This document shows, in pieces, positions 1-8,741 of a stretch of DNA of 60,607 nt; within the stretch, counting starts at the first letter, position 1, and each line of letters starts with the position of its first letter. The DNA lies in assembly GCA_025355085.1 (NCBI GenBank), contig JANXLQ010000024.1, positions 1 through 60,607 of the forward strand, in the 5' to 3' direction. The translations under genes and the position numbers were made by a program. Below the pieces are notes generated by a model. It did not search any database. It worked only from the letters and a program-made list of their open reading frames with translations, and had not been told where the DNA came from. Source of the stretch: Rhodopila sp. GTDB taxonomy: Bacteria > Pseudomonadota > Alphaproteobacteria > Acetobacterales > Acetobacteraceae.

Positions 1-285
1 CCTGCGTTCGACGGCGGAATCATGAACCCCGGTAATCAACAAAGATGGAATGCTGATATCTCGATCCGACAATTTTTCAATCATCTCAAGTCCCGTCATC
101 TGCGGCATGTTTTGATCCACGACCAGGCAGGCCAGACGATCTAAGTGCGTATCGGCCAAAAGTTCCAGGCCGGAACTGTATATCTCAACCTGATACCCCA
201 TGGTTTCCAGCAGGCGTCCGAGAACGGCACCCACATCGGCGTCGTCGTCGATGACCGCCACGATGCTACCATTACCCCGCTCCAT
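1..285 (-). CDS. Response regulator receiver-domain protein (C-terminus off the left edge)
   Basis: The reverse strand reads openly from an ATG at 285 to the window edge, giving the first 95 residues of a CheY-like receiver domain. The acidic pocket is an IDDD run at residues 12-15, and the phosphoacceptor is Asp57 in a VVDQNMPQMTG context. The TG of LLITG near residue 85 fits the conserved Thr/Ser switch position. The style (short VIDDD start, DQNMP) is typical of FixJ/NarL-type regulators in alphaproteobacteria, but the output domain lies outside the window, so a single-domain regulator cannot be excluded. No partner kinase is adjacent. The only kinase here is the hybrid enzyme more than 20 kb away, which already carries its own receiver. 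Confidence 0.85.
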   Translation of the reverse strand, partial: MERGNGSIVAVIDDDADVGAVLGRLLETMGYQVEIYSSGLELLADTHLDRLACLVVDQNMPQMTGLEMIEKLSDRDISIPSLLITGVHDSAVERR

Positions 286-638
286 CGAATCCACCCCTTC
301 TTGAAAGTCGTAACCAGCGTCGCGCTTCCGATGCTACGCGTCTCACGAACCGTGAATAAGCCTTAATCCAACGGATCACTTGCTATTGTAAGTAGCAACC
401 CATAAATAGGCAGTGTGATGTGTTTCGAATCGGATTGGGTTAACGCCGGGTTAATATTTCAACCCGCGCTACCGCGCCCGAATCGGAAAAATCTCTAGAA
501 AAAATGTCTTTTGGCATGCGCTCCCAAGGAAAAACCGACCGAGTGACGGTGACAAAGCAAGCCTACGGTTCCGACGAGACCACAATCGGTCAGTGGAACG
601 CGTTTGCGTGACGATGTCCTCCCACTCCCAATCCCCAG
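286..638. other. Intergenic region between divergent genes
   Basis: About 350 bases separate the divergent receiver gene (leftward) and the coiled-coil gene (rightward). Reading frames here lack protein-like composition. A short GGGTT/AACCC dyad sits at 448-465 in a locally AT-rich stretch. Promoters for both genes are expected here, but no convincing -35/-10 pair stood out. Confidence 0.5.
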
Positions 639-1592
639 GTGATGGAATTGTCTGAAAATCTGAAACTGCGCCTTGATAACCAGTCTGGCGAAACGCAACA
701 GGAAAGACTTGCCCGGGCACCCGACCCTGGCATATCAGGCGACTCGGGTCCGGCCGATGCCGCTGAATCTCAAATGCGAAAAGCCCTCGGCCTGCTTGGC
801 GAAACGTCTCGCAATCGGCAGGAACTGGAACGCATGGACCAGCCCAATCGTATGGGCGGTGTGTTCGGCGGTGGCGGGAACGGCGGGTTGCATCGCCGCC
901 GGTTTGTCCAGGATGGCGATATCCCGGTGACCGTGCTGCGGCGCGAACCGGGACATGAACAGCCTGCTTATCGCAGCGTCGCGGCGCCTGCGGTGCCAAC
1001 CAGCAGCCGTTTACAACGCACCGAGGCCGCATTGGCCGCCGAAACCGCAGCACGCGAAAAGGCTGAGCGGTCGCTGGCAGAAACACAATTTGCCGTGCGG
1101 GATCTGCAAACCAAGATTGGCCATGCGGAACTCGCTAAAAACGAGGCCGTCGAAGCTTTGCGGCGAGAGCGGGAGTCGATTGGTGGACTCCGAGCCAATG
1201 AGGAGGCGCGGGAAGAGCAAATTGAGGAAGCGATGGAACGTACCCGCTCCGCTGAACAACAAGCCCATATTTCTCAGACGCAACTCGCTGACGAGCGTCA
1301 TGCGCGCAAGGCCGCCGAGAAGGCATTGCGGTTAGCCGAAGCCGCCAGAGACACCGCCGAACAACGCGTTCAAACTCTCACCGAAGAGGCTCTGAAGCCC
1401 GCTCCGGCGCCAGTCCTGGCTCCGCTTCGGGTTGAACCCATGGTGCGTCCGCGCGTCGTCGTTGCGGAACCCGAGGTCGTTGCGGTTGCTCCCCGACGGG
1501 GCCGGCCGCCTGCGGTCGCGGTGGTGCCGGAAACCGAACCCGAACCGGTAAAATGGTGGTTGAACACGAAGCCGGTTGGGAAAAAGCGTTAA
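639..1592 (+). CDS. Hypothetical coiled-coil protein with Pro/Val-rich tail
   Basis: Open frame of about 317 residues starting at GTG 639, with an ATG directly after it at 642 that is the more natural start. I do not recognise a family. Residues roughly 120-250 are an Ala/Glu/Arg-rich heptad-like stretch (repeated AA.REKAE, EAR, AEQ patterns) predicted to form a long coiled coil. Residues 250-305 are rich in Pro, Val, Arg and Glu, with an RRGRPP AT-hook-like patch, and the protein ends in a basic KKR. There is no signal peptide or membrane segment. The coiled coil plus AT-hook-like patch would fit a DNA- or scaffold-associated protein, but that is inference only. Confidence 0.6.
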   Translation: MMELSENLKLRLDNQSGETQQERLARAPDPGISGDSGPADAAESQMRKALGLLGETSRNRQELERMDQPNRMGGVFGGGGNGGLHRRRFVQDGDIPVTVLRREPGHEQPAYRSVAAPAVPTSSRLQRTEAALAAETAAREKAERSLAETQFAVRDLQTKIGHAELAKNEAVEALRRERESIGGLRANEEAREEQIEEAMERTRSAEQQAHISQTQLADERHARKAAEKALRLAEAARDTAEQRVQTLTEEALKPAPAPVLAPLRVEPMVRPRVVVAEPEVVAVAPRRGRPPAVAVVPETEPEPVKWWLNTKPVGKKR

Positions 1593-1700
1593 AGGTTACC
1601 GATTTCTTCATCGGCCGGGCAGGGATCGGCCCCTGGCATTCGTTTTGCCCCGGCCGTCGCAGGGGAACGTCGCAAGTGCCGGCAAATTGGACGGAGCAGA

Positions 1701-1723
1701 AACGGCGCCTTTATTTCGCCGTT
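1701..1723. terminator. Small hairpin between convergent genes
   Basis: AACGGCG at 1701-1707 pairs with CGCCGTT at 1717-1723 around a 9-nt T-rich loop. It lies between the rightward coiled-coil gene and the leftward holC. There is no clear U-tract, so terminator function is a guess. Confidence 0.3.
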
Positions 1724-1760
1724 CGATGCTCTGCTTCGGCCTAAAGCGGTTGATTCTGCC

Positions 1761-2201
1761 TCATGCTTTCTTCTGCCAACTTGTCTCGGTCTGCTGCCAG
1801 TAAGCCAATGTATGGCCCGCGTCCTTGGCTTTTTTCCAGCGTAACCGGGCGGCGGCAACTGCGTCCGGAGTGTTGCCGTCGAACAGATCGAACACCCGGT
1901 CGAACGCGGAAATCCGATCGGTGTCCGCACCCTCCACCAAGAACAGAAAGCGTGCGCCGTTCAGTGGTTCGGCTTCGGCGCTGAGCCAGATCGGTTGCAG
2001 ATCGGGATCGCCGTCCGTCGCCAACCCGTGCGGCAACCACGCCGGCTGGGTCCATAGCGCCGTACTGAGCGCCTCCAGTCCCGCCGGATTGCCACCCACC
2101 ACCAATGCACGCTGCCCAGCCGCCAGGGTGCGACCCAGAAGCTGCGGCAGCGCTTGCGCCAGAGTGGAGCGCGTCAGGTGATAGAAGGCGATCTTAGTCA
2201 T
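1761..2201 (-). CDS. holC: DNA polymerase III chi subunit
   Basis: 146 residues, the normal length for chi (E. coli 147). The N-terminus MTKIAFYHLTRSTL and the later LVVGG / LF.DG pattern match the HolC family, which binds psi and the C-terminal tail of single-strand binding protein at the replication fork. The start is ATG 2201 because it overlaps the pepA stop in a TGATG arrangement, implying translational coupling from pepA; a longer in-frame extension would run into the pepA coding region. The pepA-holC order is common in Proteobacteria and supports the call. Confidence 0.9.
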   Translation of the reverse strand: MTKIAFYHLTRSTLAQALPQLLGRTLAAGQRALVVGGNPAGLEALSTALWTQPAWLPHGLATDGDPDLQPIWLSAEAEPLNGARFLFLVEGADTDRISAFDRVFDLFDGNTPDAVAAARLRWKKAKDAGHTLAYWQQTETSWQKKA

Positions 2202-3682
2202 CAGCTTTCGTAATTGTCCGCCACGAGACGATCCAGCAGCCGCACGCCGAACGCGGTCGCACCCTTGGGTGTGACAGCGGTGTCCTTCGTGCTCCAGGCC
2301 ATGCCGGCGATGTCCAGATGCGCCCACGGCTTGCCATTGACGAAACGCTGGATGAATTGTGCGGCGGTGATCGAGCCACCCGGCCGGCCACCGACGTTCT
2401 TCATGTCGGCGATGTCGGAGCGTATTTGCTTGTCGTACGCCTCATCCAACGGCATGCGCCACAGACGTTCTCCGGTTGCTTGCCCGGCAGCCGTTAGTTT
2501 TTGCGACAATTCATCGTCGTTACTGAACAGGCCGCCATATTCATGGCCGAGGCCGATGATGATCGCGCCGGTCAAGGTCGCGAGATCGACCATGAATTTC
2601 GGGTCGTATTTCTGCTGCGCATACCAGAGGACATCCGCCAGGACCAACCGGCCTTCGGCGTCGGTGTTGATCACTTCGATCGTCTGGCCGGAATAACTGG
2701 TGACCACGTCGCCGGGTCGTTGGGCGTTGCCGGAGGGCATGTTCTCAACCAGGCCAACCAGCCCGATCGCATCGACCTTCGCCTTGCGTCCGGCCAAAGC
2801 CGCCATCAACCCGATGACCGTGCCGGCGCCGGCCATATCCCACTTCATATCCTCCATGCCGCCGGCCGGCTTGATGCTGATGCCGCCGGTGTCGAAGGTG
2901 ACGCCCTTGCCGACAAACACGACGGGCTTGTCCCTGGGCTTCTTCCCCGCACCGCTGGCGCCGTTCCAGTGCATGATCACCATGCGCGGTTCTTTGACAC
3001 TGCCTTGCGACACGCCCAGCAGCGCACCGAATCCCAGCTTACCCATTTCCTTGGGGCCAAGAATTTCGACCTTCAGGCCGAGTTCCGAAAGCTTGCGGCA
3101 GCGGTCGGCCATCTCTGGCGGGTCGAGCACGTTGGGCGGCTCGCTGACCAGATCGCGCGTCAGGAATACGCCCTTGGCGGTGGCATCCAGAGGTTCCCAG
3201 GCCGCTTTGGCCTTGGAGTTTTCAGATGTCAGCACCGTCATCCTGGACAGCTTCGGCTTGTCCTCGGCCTTTTCCTTGGTGCGATAGCGGTCGAAGCGAT
3301 AGCTGCGCAGGACGGCACCCAGCGCAACCTCGGCAGCCTGTTGTGCGGTCAGGGAACTATTGGTGACGGTGACCGCCGTCTCTCGCGACAAATTGGAGAC
3401 GACAGCGCCACCGGCTTCTTCCAGGATTTTCTGTGCCAGATCGGCGGGTTTGCCAAGGCCCACCGCCAGAACGCGGGTCAGGTTGGCACCGGGGGCAAGG
3501 ATCGTGCAGGTCTTGCCCTTGGCTCCCGTGAACTCAGCGACATCGAAGGCGCGGGCGATGGCACCGCCGGTTGCCTCATCCAGTTGCGCCCACAGGCCGG
3601 AGGGCTTTTCGCCCTCATGGATCAACAGCGCGAGCGCACCGGATTTCGGCAGAGCCGGCTTGGCGAAGGCGATGTCGAGCAT
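2201..3682 (-). CDS. pepA: Leucyl aminopeptidase (M17)
   Basis: Cytosolic dimetal aminopeptidase that releases N-terminal residues from peptides. From ATG 3682 it is 493 residues, close to the E. coli enzyme (503). The hallmark NTDAEGRL motif is present near residue 330, preceded by the GKGVTFDTGG segment and an MK.DMAGA segment that supply the metal ligands and catalytic residues. The frame stays open upstream to 3946, but that extension is not peptidase-like and would overlap the start of the divergent Sua5 gene, so the internal ATG is preferred. It is followed with one-base overlap by holC. Confidence 0.93.
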   Translation of the reverse strand: MLDIAFAKPALPKSGALALLIHEGEKPSGLWAQLDEATGGAIARAFDVAEFTGAKGKTCTILAPGANLTRVLAVGLGKPADLAQKILEEAGGAVVSNLSRETAVTVTNSSLTAQQAAEVALGAVLRSYRFDRYRTKEKAEDKPKLSRMTVLTSENSKAKAAWEPLDATAKGVFLTRDLVSEPPNVLDPPEMADRCRKLSELGLKVEILGPKEMGKLGFGALLGVSQGSVKEPRMVIMHWNGASGAGKKPRDKPVVFVGKGVTFDTGGISIKPAGGMEDMKWDMAGAGTVIGLMAALAGRKAKVDAIGLVGLVENMPSGNAQRPGDVVTSYSGQTIEVINTDAEGRLVLADVLWYAQQKYDPKFMVDLATLTGAIIIGLGHEYGGLFSNDDELSQKLTAAGQATGERLWRMPLDEAYDKQIRSDIADMKNVGGRPGGSITAAQFIQRFVNGKPWAHLDIAGMAWSTKDTAVTPKGATAFGVRLLDRLVADNYES

Positions 3683-3773
3683 GTGCGTGATGTCTCCAGT
3701 CAATCGGTCGGATAGCGTAAACCGCTTCGCCGGGTTTTGCCATGGATCAGCAAAATCGCTATTGGCTGCCGCC

Positions 3774-4748
3774 ATGACCGAGATTGTGCGCATGGATAAG
3801 GCTGGCGTGACGAGGGCGGCAGCGCTGCTGCGAGAGGGCGCGCTGGTCGCGTTCGGCACCGAGACGGTGTACGGGCTAGGCGCGGATGCGACGAACGCCG
3901 AAGCGGTGGCCGCGATTTTCCAGGCCAAGGGGCGTCCGCGGTTCAACCCGCTGATCTGTCACTACCCATCGTCCGACGCCGCGTTTCGCCATGTTGTCGC
4001 CGATGAACGGGCTCGGGCTATCGGGCGTTCCTTCTGGCCGGGACCTTTGACGCTGGTGTTGCCTCGGCAGCCGGATTGTCCCGTCGCACTGCTGACCGGA
4101 GCCGGGCTGGACACACTGGCGGTGCGGGTGCCGGATCATCCGGCCGCGATGTCGTTGTTACGCCAGGCCGGGCGGCCGATCGCGGCGCCGTCCGCCAACC
4201 GGTCGGGGCATGTCAGCCCTACCTGCGCCCAGCATGTGCTGGATGAACTGGGCGGCCGGATCGCGGCGATTTTGGACAGTGGGCCATGCAAGGTCGGGGT
4301 GGAATCCACAGTGTTGGATCTGAGCGGGCCGGAACCGGTTTTACTGCGGCCCGGCGGCGTTTCAGTGGAGGATCTGGAGGCTCGGCTTGGGCCGATCCGA
4401 CGCGGTGCTGCACCCACTGCGTCCAAGGGTTTGCGTTCGCCGGGCTTGCTGGAATCGCATTATGCCCCGGATCTGCCGGTGCGGTTGGGGGCCGTCTCGG
4501 TCGCGGACGATGAGGCGCTGCTGGCGTTCGGCGCGCCACTGCCGGGGGCCAGATGTTGCTTCCAACTTAGTGAAACCGGCCGCACCATCGAAGCGGCCGC
4601 GCGACTGTTTGAGGGGCTGCGCTGGCTGGATGCCGAAGGGTCGCGGCTGGGACTGCGTGGAATCGCCGTGATGCCGGTTCCCGATACGGAACTGGGGCTG
4701 GCGGTGAACGACCGATTGCAACGGGCGGCGGCGCCCAGGGGTCAGTAG
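3774..4748 (+). CDS. Threonylcarbamoyl-AMP synthase, Sua5/YrdC/YwlC type
   Basis: Makes threonylcarbamoyl-AMP from threonine, bicarbonate and ATP for the t6A37 modification of ANN-decoding tRNAs. The YrdC domain (about residues 10-200) has the FGTETVYGLGADA start, the KGRPRFNPL loop and the APSANRSGHVSPT segment. The extra C-terminal region with SPGLLESHYAP is the Sua5 domain that distinguishes Sua5 from the shorter TsaC. The length, about 324 residues, fits Sua5. ATG 3774 is chosen, though ATG 3792 (MDKAG) is also possible and neither has a strong ribosome-binding site. It is divergent from pepA across about 90 bases. Confidence 0.9.
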   Translation: MTEIVRMDKAGVTRAAALLREGALVAFGTETVYGLGADATNAEAVAAIFQAKGRPRFNPLICHYPSSDAAFRHVVADERARAIGRSFWPGPLTLVLPRQPDCPVALLTGAGLDTLAVRVPDHPAAMSLLRQAGRPIAAPSANRSGHVSPTCAQHVLDELGGRIAAILDSGPCKVGVESTVLDLSGPEPVLLRPGGVSVEDLEARLGPIRRGAAPTASKGLRSPGLLESHYAPDLPVRLGAVSVADDEALLAFGAPLPGARCCFQLSETGRTIEAAARLFEGLRWLDAEGSRLGLRGIAVMPVPDTELGLAVNDRLQRAAAPRGQ

Positions 4749-4899
4749 GCGTTTTGCAGATCGTAGCGATCGGAGAGGCCGAACTGGTGCCCGGAATTCG
4801 GCCCAGCCGCTCATCCACCGTTAACTGACGTTTAAGAATTTTTATCGTGGCGACCACCTCGTTCAAAGTCCGGCCACAGAACAGATGGCCGGATTAAAG

Positions 4900-5241
4900 T
4901 TACGGATGGCGGGGAATAGCCAGACGACGGGCAGTTCGCAGCAACATCTGGCGGTCCTCGGGGTCGCACTCGCGATACAGGCGCAGAAGCGCCAGTTCGT
5001 CGCCTTGCCGCACTTCGCCCATCGCGCGTTTGTCGTCGCCATACATCAGGTATTCGACGTTGACCTCCAGCACGGCGGCGATGCGCGACAGATTGCCGGT
5101 TACCTGCCCGGTGCGCCCGGTTTCCCACTGCGCGACGGCGCTTCGGGAGACTCCGACCTGCTCCGCCAGTTCATCCTGGGTCAGGCCGCGATCCCGTCGG
5201 GCTGCGCGGATGCGGGTTCCGATGTCTGCTGGAGTGCTCAT
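4900..5241 (-). CDS. XRE-family transcriptional regulator
   Basis: 113 residues with a Cro/C1-type helix-turn-helix at about 7-62 (GTRIRAARRDRGLTQDELAE, then VSRSAVAQWETG). The C-terminal half is a short Arg/Leu-rich helical region ending in RRLAIPRHP, with no known ligand domain. Its likely role is a small autoregulated repressor. An inverted repeat sits immediately upstream of the start (5245-5271). It stands alone: convergent with the Sua5 gene and followed upstream by a long non-coding stretch. Confidence 0.88.
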   Translation of the reverse strand: MSTPADIGTRIRAARRDRGLTQDELAEQVGVSRSAVAQWETGRTGQVTGNLSRIAAVLEVNVEYLMYGDDKRAMGEVRQGDELALLRLYRECDPEDRQMLLRTARRLAIPRHP

Positions 5242-5244
5242 AAA

Positions 5245-5271
5245 TGTTAGTATAACTCTCTTTATCTAACA
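5245..5271. promoter_or_regulatory. Inverted repeat upstream of the XRE gene (possible operator)
   Basis: TGTTAG at 5245-5250 and CTAACA at 5266-5271 form a dyad in a distinctly AT-rich segment just 5' of the XRE start at 5241. Position and symmetry fit an autoregulatory operator. The 10-mer TTTATCTAAC at 5261-5270 recurs at 8321-8330 upstream of another small HTH gene. Confidence 0.4.
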
Positions 5272-5684
5272 ATTCCAGCGAAATCGACGGCTCTGCCCTG
5301 CGGTCAGGTTGGGTTGCGGATTATATACGCCGGCCTTTGCGATTACCCTTGTCATCCGGATCGCTGTCGCCTTCATCGGTGCGGCGTAGTCCGGAATGGA
5401 CAGCGCCGAGGTGCCCCTGATTTTGCCTCTTTTACATGATCGGCACGGGAGAGGGTTCAACCTCAACGATCATGGCCTAACGAGCTTTTGCAAGCCACCC
5501 CTGGCAGTCACAGTGCCAGCCGCGTCGAAACCATTCAGCAAGAGGATATTGATTCCGGTGGCAATGACCTGGCTGCCAAAGCCGCCATGACGACGATGAA
5601 TAAGCCGGTCCCACCGCCGATTGGTCGCTTTCCCCCCGCCCACCTCAACATAGCGATGACACACCGCGAGCGTTTGCGTCTCTG
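5272..5684. other. Non-coding stretch, nothing recognised
   Basis: About 410 bases between the XRE promoter and the end of sorB. The short open frames on both strands have no recognisable domain, ribosome-binding site or conserved composition. No repeat or RNA was identified. Confidence 0.4.
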
Positions 5685-6002
5685 CTACCTGCCATAGACT
5701 TGCACCAAATAGTCCACGATCCCGGCCACGTCGGCGTCCTGGACCGGCGCGCCATAAACGCGCTGCATTTTAACAACCTCTGCCTTCCAGAACGCCCGTG
5801 GATCGATAAGACCGGCCGGTTGGGTCGAAATGTAATCCGGCGAATGGCACGCGCCGCAGTTGCCTTGCACCATTTCCATATTCGGCCCCGTCGCGAACTC
5901 AACCGTTTCGTCCGGAAGCTGATAACGCCGAGTTGCGGCCTGCGCTCCCGTGTCGAGAAAGAATCCAAGGGCCAGGGCGATGCCCATTTGAGTATGGCTC
6001 AT
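5685..6002 (-). CDS. sorB: Sulfite dehydrogenase cytochrome c subunit
   Basis: 105 residues with an N-terminal signal peptide (to about ...AQAATRR) and one class-I haem site, CGACH, near residue 50. A Met in the VVKMQRVYG segment is a candidate axial ligand. It overlaps the downstream end of the Moco subunit by ATGA at 5999-6002, which is the SorAB arrangement. In SorAB the small cytochrome accepts electrons from the molybdenum subunit after sulfite oxidation in the periplasm and passes them to cytochrome c and the terminal oxidase. Confidence 0.85.
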   Translation of the reverse strand: MSHTQMGIALALGFFLDTGAQAATRRYQLPDETVEFATGPNMEMVQGNCGACHSPDYISTQPAGLIDPRAFWKAEVVKMQRVYGAPVQDADVAGIVDYLVQVYGR

Positions 6003-7204
6003 GCTGCGTTCACCGTAGTGGTTTCGATTAAATTACGGAGATACCCGGACGGATTCCAGGGCTGCTCCACCGGTTGCGTTTCACCGGAGTTCGATACCGC
6101 GCGGACCTTGAGGGCATGCGGCCCGGCCGTGAGCGTGACCGGCGCCGTCCACCCACGGAACGAGTACCTGCCAAGGTCCTCACCCAGCTTGGCATCGATC
6201 CAGGTTGAGCCGTTGTCGATGGAGATCTGCACTTGCCTGATCCCGCCGCCTCCATCGAAGGCGATGCCACGCAATGGCAGTGGCCGGCCAGCGGTGACGT
6301 GTGCCCCATCCGCAACCGACGTAATGAAGCTGCGCACCTTGAACCGCCCGATAGGCTTGGTTTTGGCGAGTGCCGTTCGCGGGGCGACGCAGTTGCAATC
6401 GTTGTCCGGGATCCGGTAAGCGGTCGTCATCCAAAAATTATCGAGCGGCTTGTCGAGCACCGTGATCTCGTTCAGATGCTTTACCCAGTAGGTGCCGAAA
6501 TAGCCGGGAACGACCAGGCGCAGCGGGTAGCCATTCAGGAACGGCAGGCCGGCGCCGTTCATGCCCCACGCCAGCATAACCTCACCGTCCCGGGCGTGGT
6601 CGAGCATGAGCGCCTTCGCAAAGTCGGGCGTGCCATCCGCCACCGGTCCGTCCAAACCATCGAACCGGACCTGCACGGCGCCAGCCCGGATACCCGCTCT
6701 GTCCAATACAGTCTTTAGCGGCACGCCGGTCCAACGGGCGTTGCCCATCAAGCCGTTGCCAGCCTGCCCGCCCGCTACCCGAGGCTCGAAAAAGCCACGC
6801 CCGTTGCCGGAGCATTGACTGACGGCAACCAACTCTGTGGCACCCATCTTCTTGATATCGTCCAGGCTGAGCGACAACGGCCTGGCAACGAGACCCTTCA
6901 CCTCCAACCGAAATGTGACCGGGTCTATGGTGTCGAGCGGAAGGTCTGCCAGATGATAGCGAACATAGAAGGCATCGTTGGGCGTTATCGGTCCCTCATC
7001 GAACACCGCCATCGGCGTTTCCAACTGTGGCGGGCGGGAGGTCATGCGGATCAGTTTGCGCTTCTCCGGGTAGGCGACCAGCGGCCGCGTTCCATTGGCG
7101 AACGGCATCTCCACCGTTTGGGCCCGGACCGTTGTGCCGGCGCCGAAAATCCCTGCCCCTGCCCCTGCCAGTTGCAGCAATGCACGCCTGTTCACGCCTG
7201 GCAT
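5999..7204 (-). CDS. sorA: Sulfite dehydrogenase molybdenum subunit, Tat-exported
   Basis: 401 residues. The N-terminus has a twin-arginine signal (NRRALLQLAGAGAG followed by a cut near VRAQT). The body is the sulfite-oxidase-fold molybdopterin domain: the Mo-ligating Cys lies in VAVSQCSGNGRGFF, followed by the GNARWTGVPLK segment, and the C-terminal third is the Ig-like dimerisation domain. It oxidises sulfite to sulfate, detoxifying sulfite from sulfur compounds. The next gene (sorB) overlaps by 4 bases, so the two are translationally coupled. A short TGCCCC hexamer run at about 7154-7169 encodes the Gly/Ala run of the signal peptide. Confidence 0.9.
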   Translation of the reverse strand: MPGVNRRALLQLAGAGAGIFGAGTTVRAQTVEMPFANGTRPLVAYPEKRKLIRMTSRPPQLETPMAVFDEGPITPNDAFYVRYHLADLPLDTIDPVTFRLEVKGLVARPLSLSLDDIKKMGATELVAVSQCSGNGRGFFEPRVAGGQAGNGLMGNARWTGVPLKTVLDRAGIRAGAVQVRFDGLDGPVADGTPDFAKALMLDHARDGEVMLAWGMNGAGLPFLNGYPLRLVVPGYFGTYWVKHLNEITVLDKPLDNFWMTTAYRIPDNDCNCVAPRTALAKTKPIGRFKVRSFITSVADGAHVTAGRPLPLRGIAFDGGGGIRQVQISIDNGSTWIDAKLGEDLGRYSFRGWTAPVTLTAGPHALKVRAVSNSGETQPVEQPWNPSGYLRNLIETTTVNAA

Positions 7205-7578
7205 TGTTTCCTCGGCTTGTTAATGGTCGTTTCACGACAAAAGGCGAAGATGCTTTGTGTTATAACGAGTCATGCCTGATCGCCCCCGCTGCTTGTCCGG
7301 GCATCGATCGCCGGGCGAAAATCGCGGCTGCTTTCACATGTGAACCTCGCCGCGAACACGGCACCCGATCACCTCACGGAGGGTGATACCGGGAGGCCGT
7401 GTGCGGGCGGTCGTTGGAACGCACCTTGCCAGATGGGCGCACGCGACCTGTCATGCGCCTACCTCCAGCCAAACATGCGCGAGTCCGTCCGCGGCGGCGG
7501 TATTGCAAACCAGACCCGGACATACCGAACCGAAACCGGACTGTAGGGGTTAATATCCACCGCCGCGCACAGGTTCCA
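7205..7578. other. Non-coding stretch upstream of sorA
   Basis: About 370 bases. It must hold the sorA promoter on the reverse strand, but no sigma-54 (GG-N10-GC) or clear sigma-70 site was found. Short open frames in both directions look like shadows, and no remnant of a known family was recognised. Confidence 0.4.
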
Positions 7579-7965
7579 TCAGGGGTGGGCAAAATGCCAG
7601 ACGTTATTGACGCCGTCGCCGGTCACGTCTCCGGCCTTACTGTCTTTCGTCCATGTGTAAAGTGGCTTGCCCATATAGGCCCACTGTTTAGATCCATCGT
7701 CACGGGTAACGACCGTCCAATTGGGTGGGCCGGATGCGCTGGTGGCCATGAACGGCGGCCAGTTTTGGGCGCAGGGACCGTTGCAGGCCGACTTTCCAGC
7801 CTCGTCCTTGTCGAAAGTGTAGAGGGTCATGCCCTTTGCATCGACCAAAGCCTTGCCTTTGCTGATTTCGGCAACCGTGGCCGGTGCCGCCGCCGTCTGC
7901 GCGGTGGCACATCCGATTATGGACATCGCGAAACATGCTGCGATGACCGTGGTGCGTTGAAGCAT
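7579..7965 (-). CDS. Secreted protein of the COG4315 Y-x-(F/W/Y)-x-x-D repeat family
   Basis: 128 residues with a clear signal peptide (MLQRTTVIAACFAMSII..., cut near ATAQ). Two copies of the family repeat are visible: LYTFDKDEAGKSACNGPC and PLYTWTKDSKAGDV, ending in NNVWHFAHP. Proteins of this family are periplasmic or lipoprotein-like and have no established biochemical role. A Cys in IIGCATA could make it a lipoprotein, but the lipobox is not ideal. It lies alone, convergent with nothing close, upstream of the sorA region. Confidence 0.8.
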   Translation of the reverse strand: MLQRTTVIAACFAMSIIGCATAQTAAAPATVAEISKGKALVDAKGMTLYTFDKDEAGKSACNGPCAQNWPPFMATSASGPPNWTVVTRDDGSKQWAYMGKPLYTWTKDSKAGDVTGDGVNNVWHFAHP

Positions 7966-8370
7966 TCGTGTCTCCTGCTGACGATTGGCTGAGGTGAACC
8001 CTCATACCCGGAGACACCGCGCGCTCGGCTTTATTCCATGGTTTGAAAAATAAAATCCCGAAGGCCGTTCCTGTAATTTTTTCAGCTACCGCGCTGGGCG
8101 GCTGATCCGCCGCGAGCGTAACCAGGAAAGCGGTTTCCAAGCCGCGCCAATTTGCAAAGTCGCGGCCATTTGGGGTTGTGGCCATTTAGGGTTGTGGCAC
8201 TGGCCCGTTCGCGATTCAGCGCGATTTACGGCGCCCGGTTTAACCTCGGGAGACAGCGCGCCGGCTAATCGAGGGAAATTTTCCTCTCGGTCAGTTATTT
8301 TCATTGACGACAATTGTTATTTTATCTAACTAACACTACGTTCTTTTAATGTTCGCAAACGGAGCCAATC
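7966..8370. other. Non-coding stretch with a 16-bp tandem duplication
   Basis: About 400 bases between two divergent genes. GGCCATTTGGGGTTGT at 8164-8179 is followed directly by the near-identical GGCCATTTAGGGTTGT at 8180-8195. The right end (8310-8340) is AT-rich and contains TTTATCTAAC, also present upstream of the XRE gene at 5261. Otherwise nothing was recognised. Confidence 0.5.
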
Positions 8371-8661
8371 ATGCCTAGGAAAACAGTCTGGACAGATGGA
8401 CAGGACACCCAAATCCGCCGGCTCCGCACCGAAGGTGCCGCCTGGGATCTTATCGCGCTCGCCCTTGGTTTGGCCCGCTGGACGGTCATCGAACGTGCAA
8501 GGGCCATCGGCGCCGAACGCCCGCCGGCCCATGCCGCCGCGATCCTGGATGAGGAGGATCGGCAGCCCCTTCCCGCCGGACACGCCGAAACCTGGGGCGC
8601 CATCACACGCGGCACCGGGCTGGAGAATGTGCCCTTCAAGGCACCGGGCACCCGGCGCTGA
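8371..8661 (+). CDS. Small Myb/GcrA-like helix-turn-helix protein
   Basis: 96 residues. The first 48 (WTDGQDTQIRRLRTEG, then a helix and WTVIERARAIG) resemble the N-terminal helix-turn-helix of GcrA-like or SANT/Myb-like alphaproteobacterial proteins. The remainder is polar with no known domain. Family assignment is by pattern only. It has an AT-rich promoter region and a CGGAG site before ATG 8371, and is followed 80 bases later by another small protein, so the two may form one accessory transcription unit. Confidence 0.65.
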   Translation: MPRKTVWTDGQDTQIRRLRTEGAAWDLIALALGLARWTVIERARAIGAERPPAHAAAILDEEDRQPLPAGHAETWGAITRGTGLENVPFKAPGTRR

Positions 8662-8741
8662 GGGCTGCTGTTTCGATCGTCCGCGACCGCCAAAACGCAC
8701 CGCCGAAAACGTACGCCCCAAAAAGCACGAAGGACCCGACC

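Noticed and set aside
469-1086. Long reverse-strand open frame over the coiled-coil gene
   Set aside because: Composition is Arg/Pro-rich shadow coding; the forward frame has coherent heptad structure.
2501-3715. 404-codon forward frame across pepA
   Set aside because: Antisense shadow of a clearly recognised M17 aminopeptidase; no domain or ribosome-binding site.
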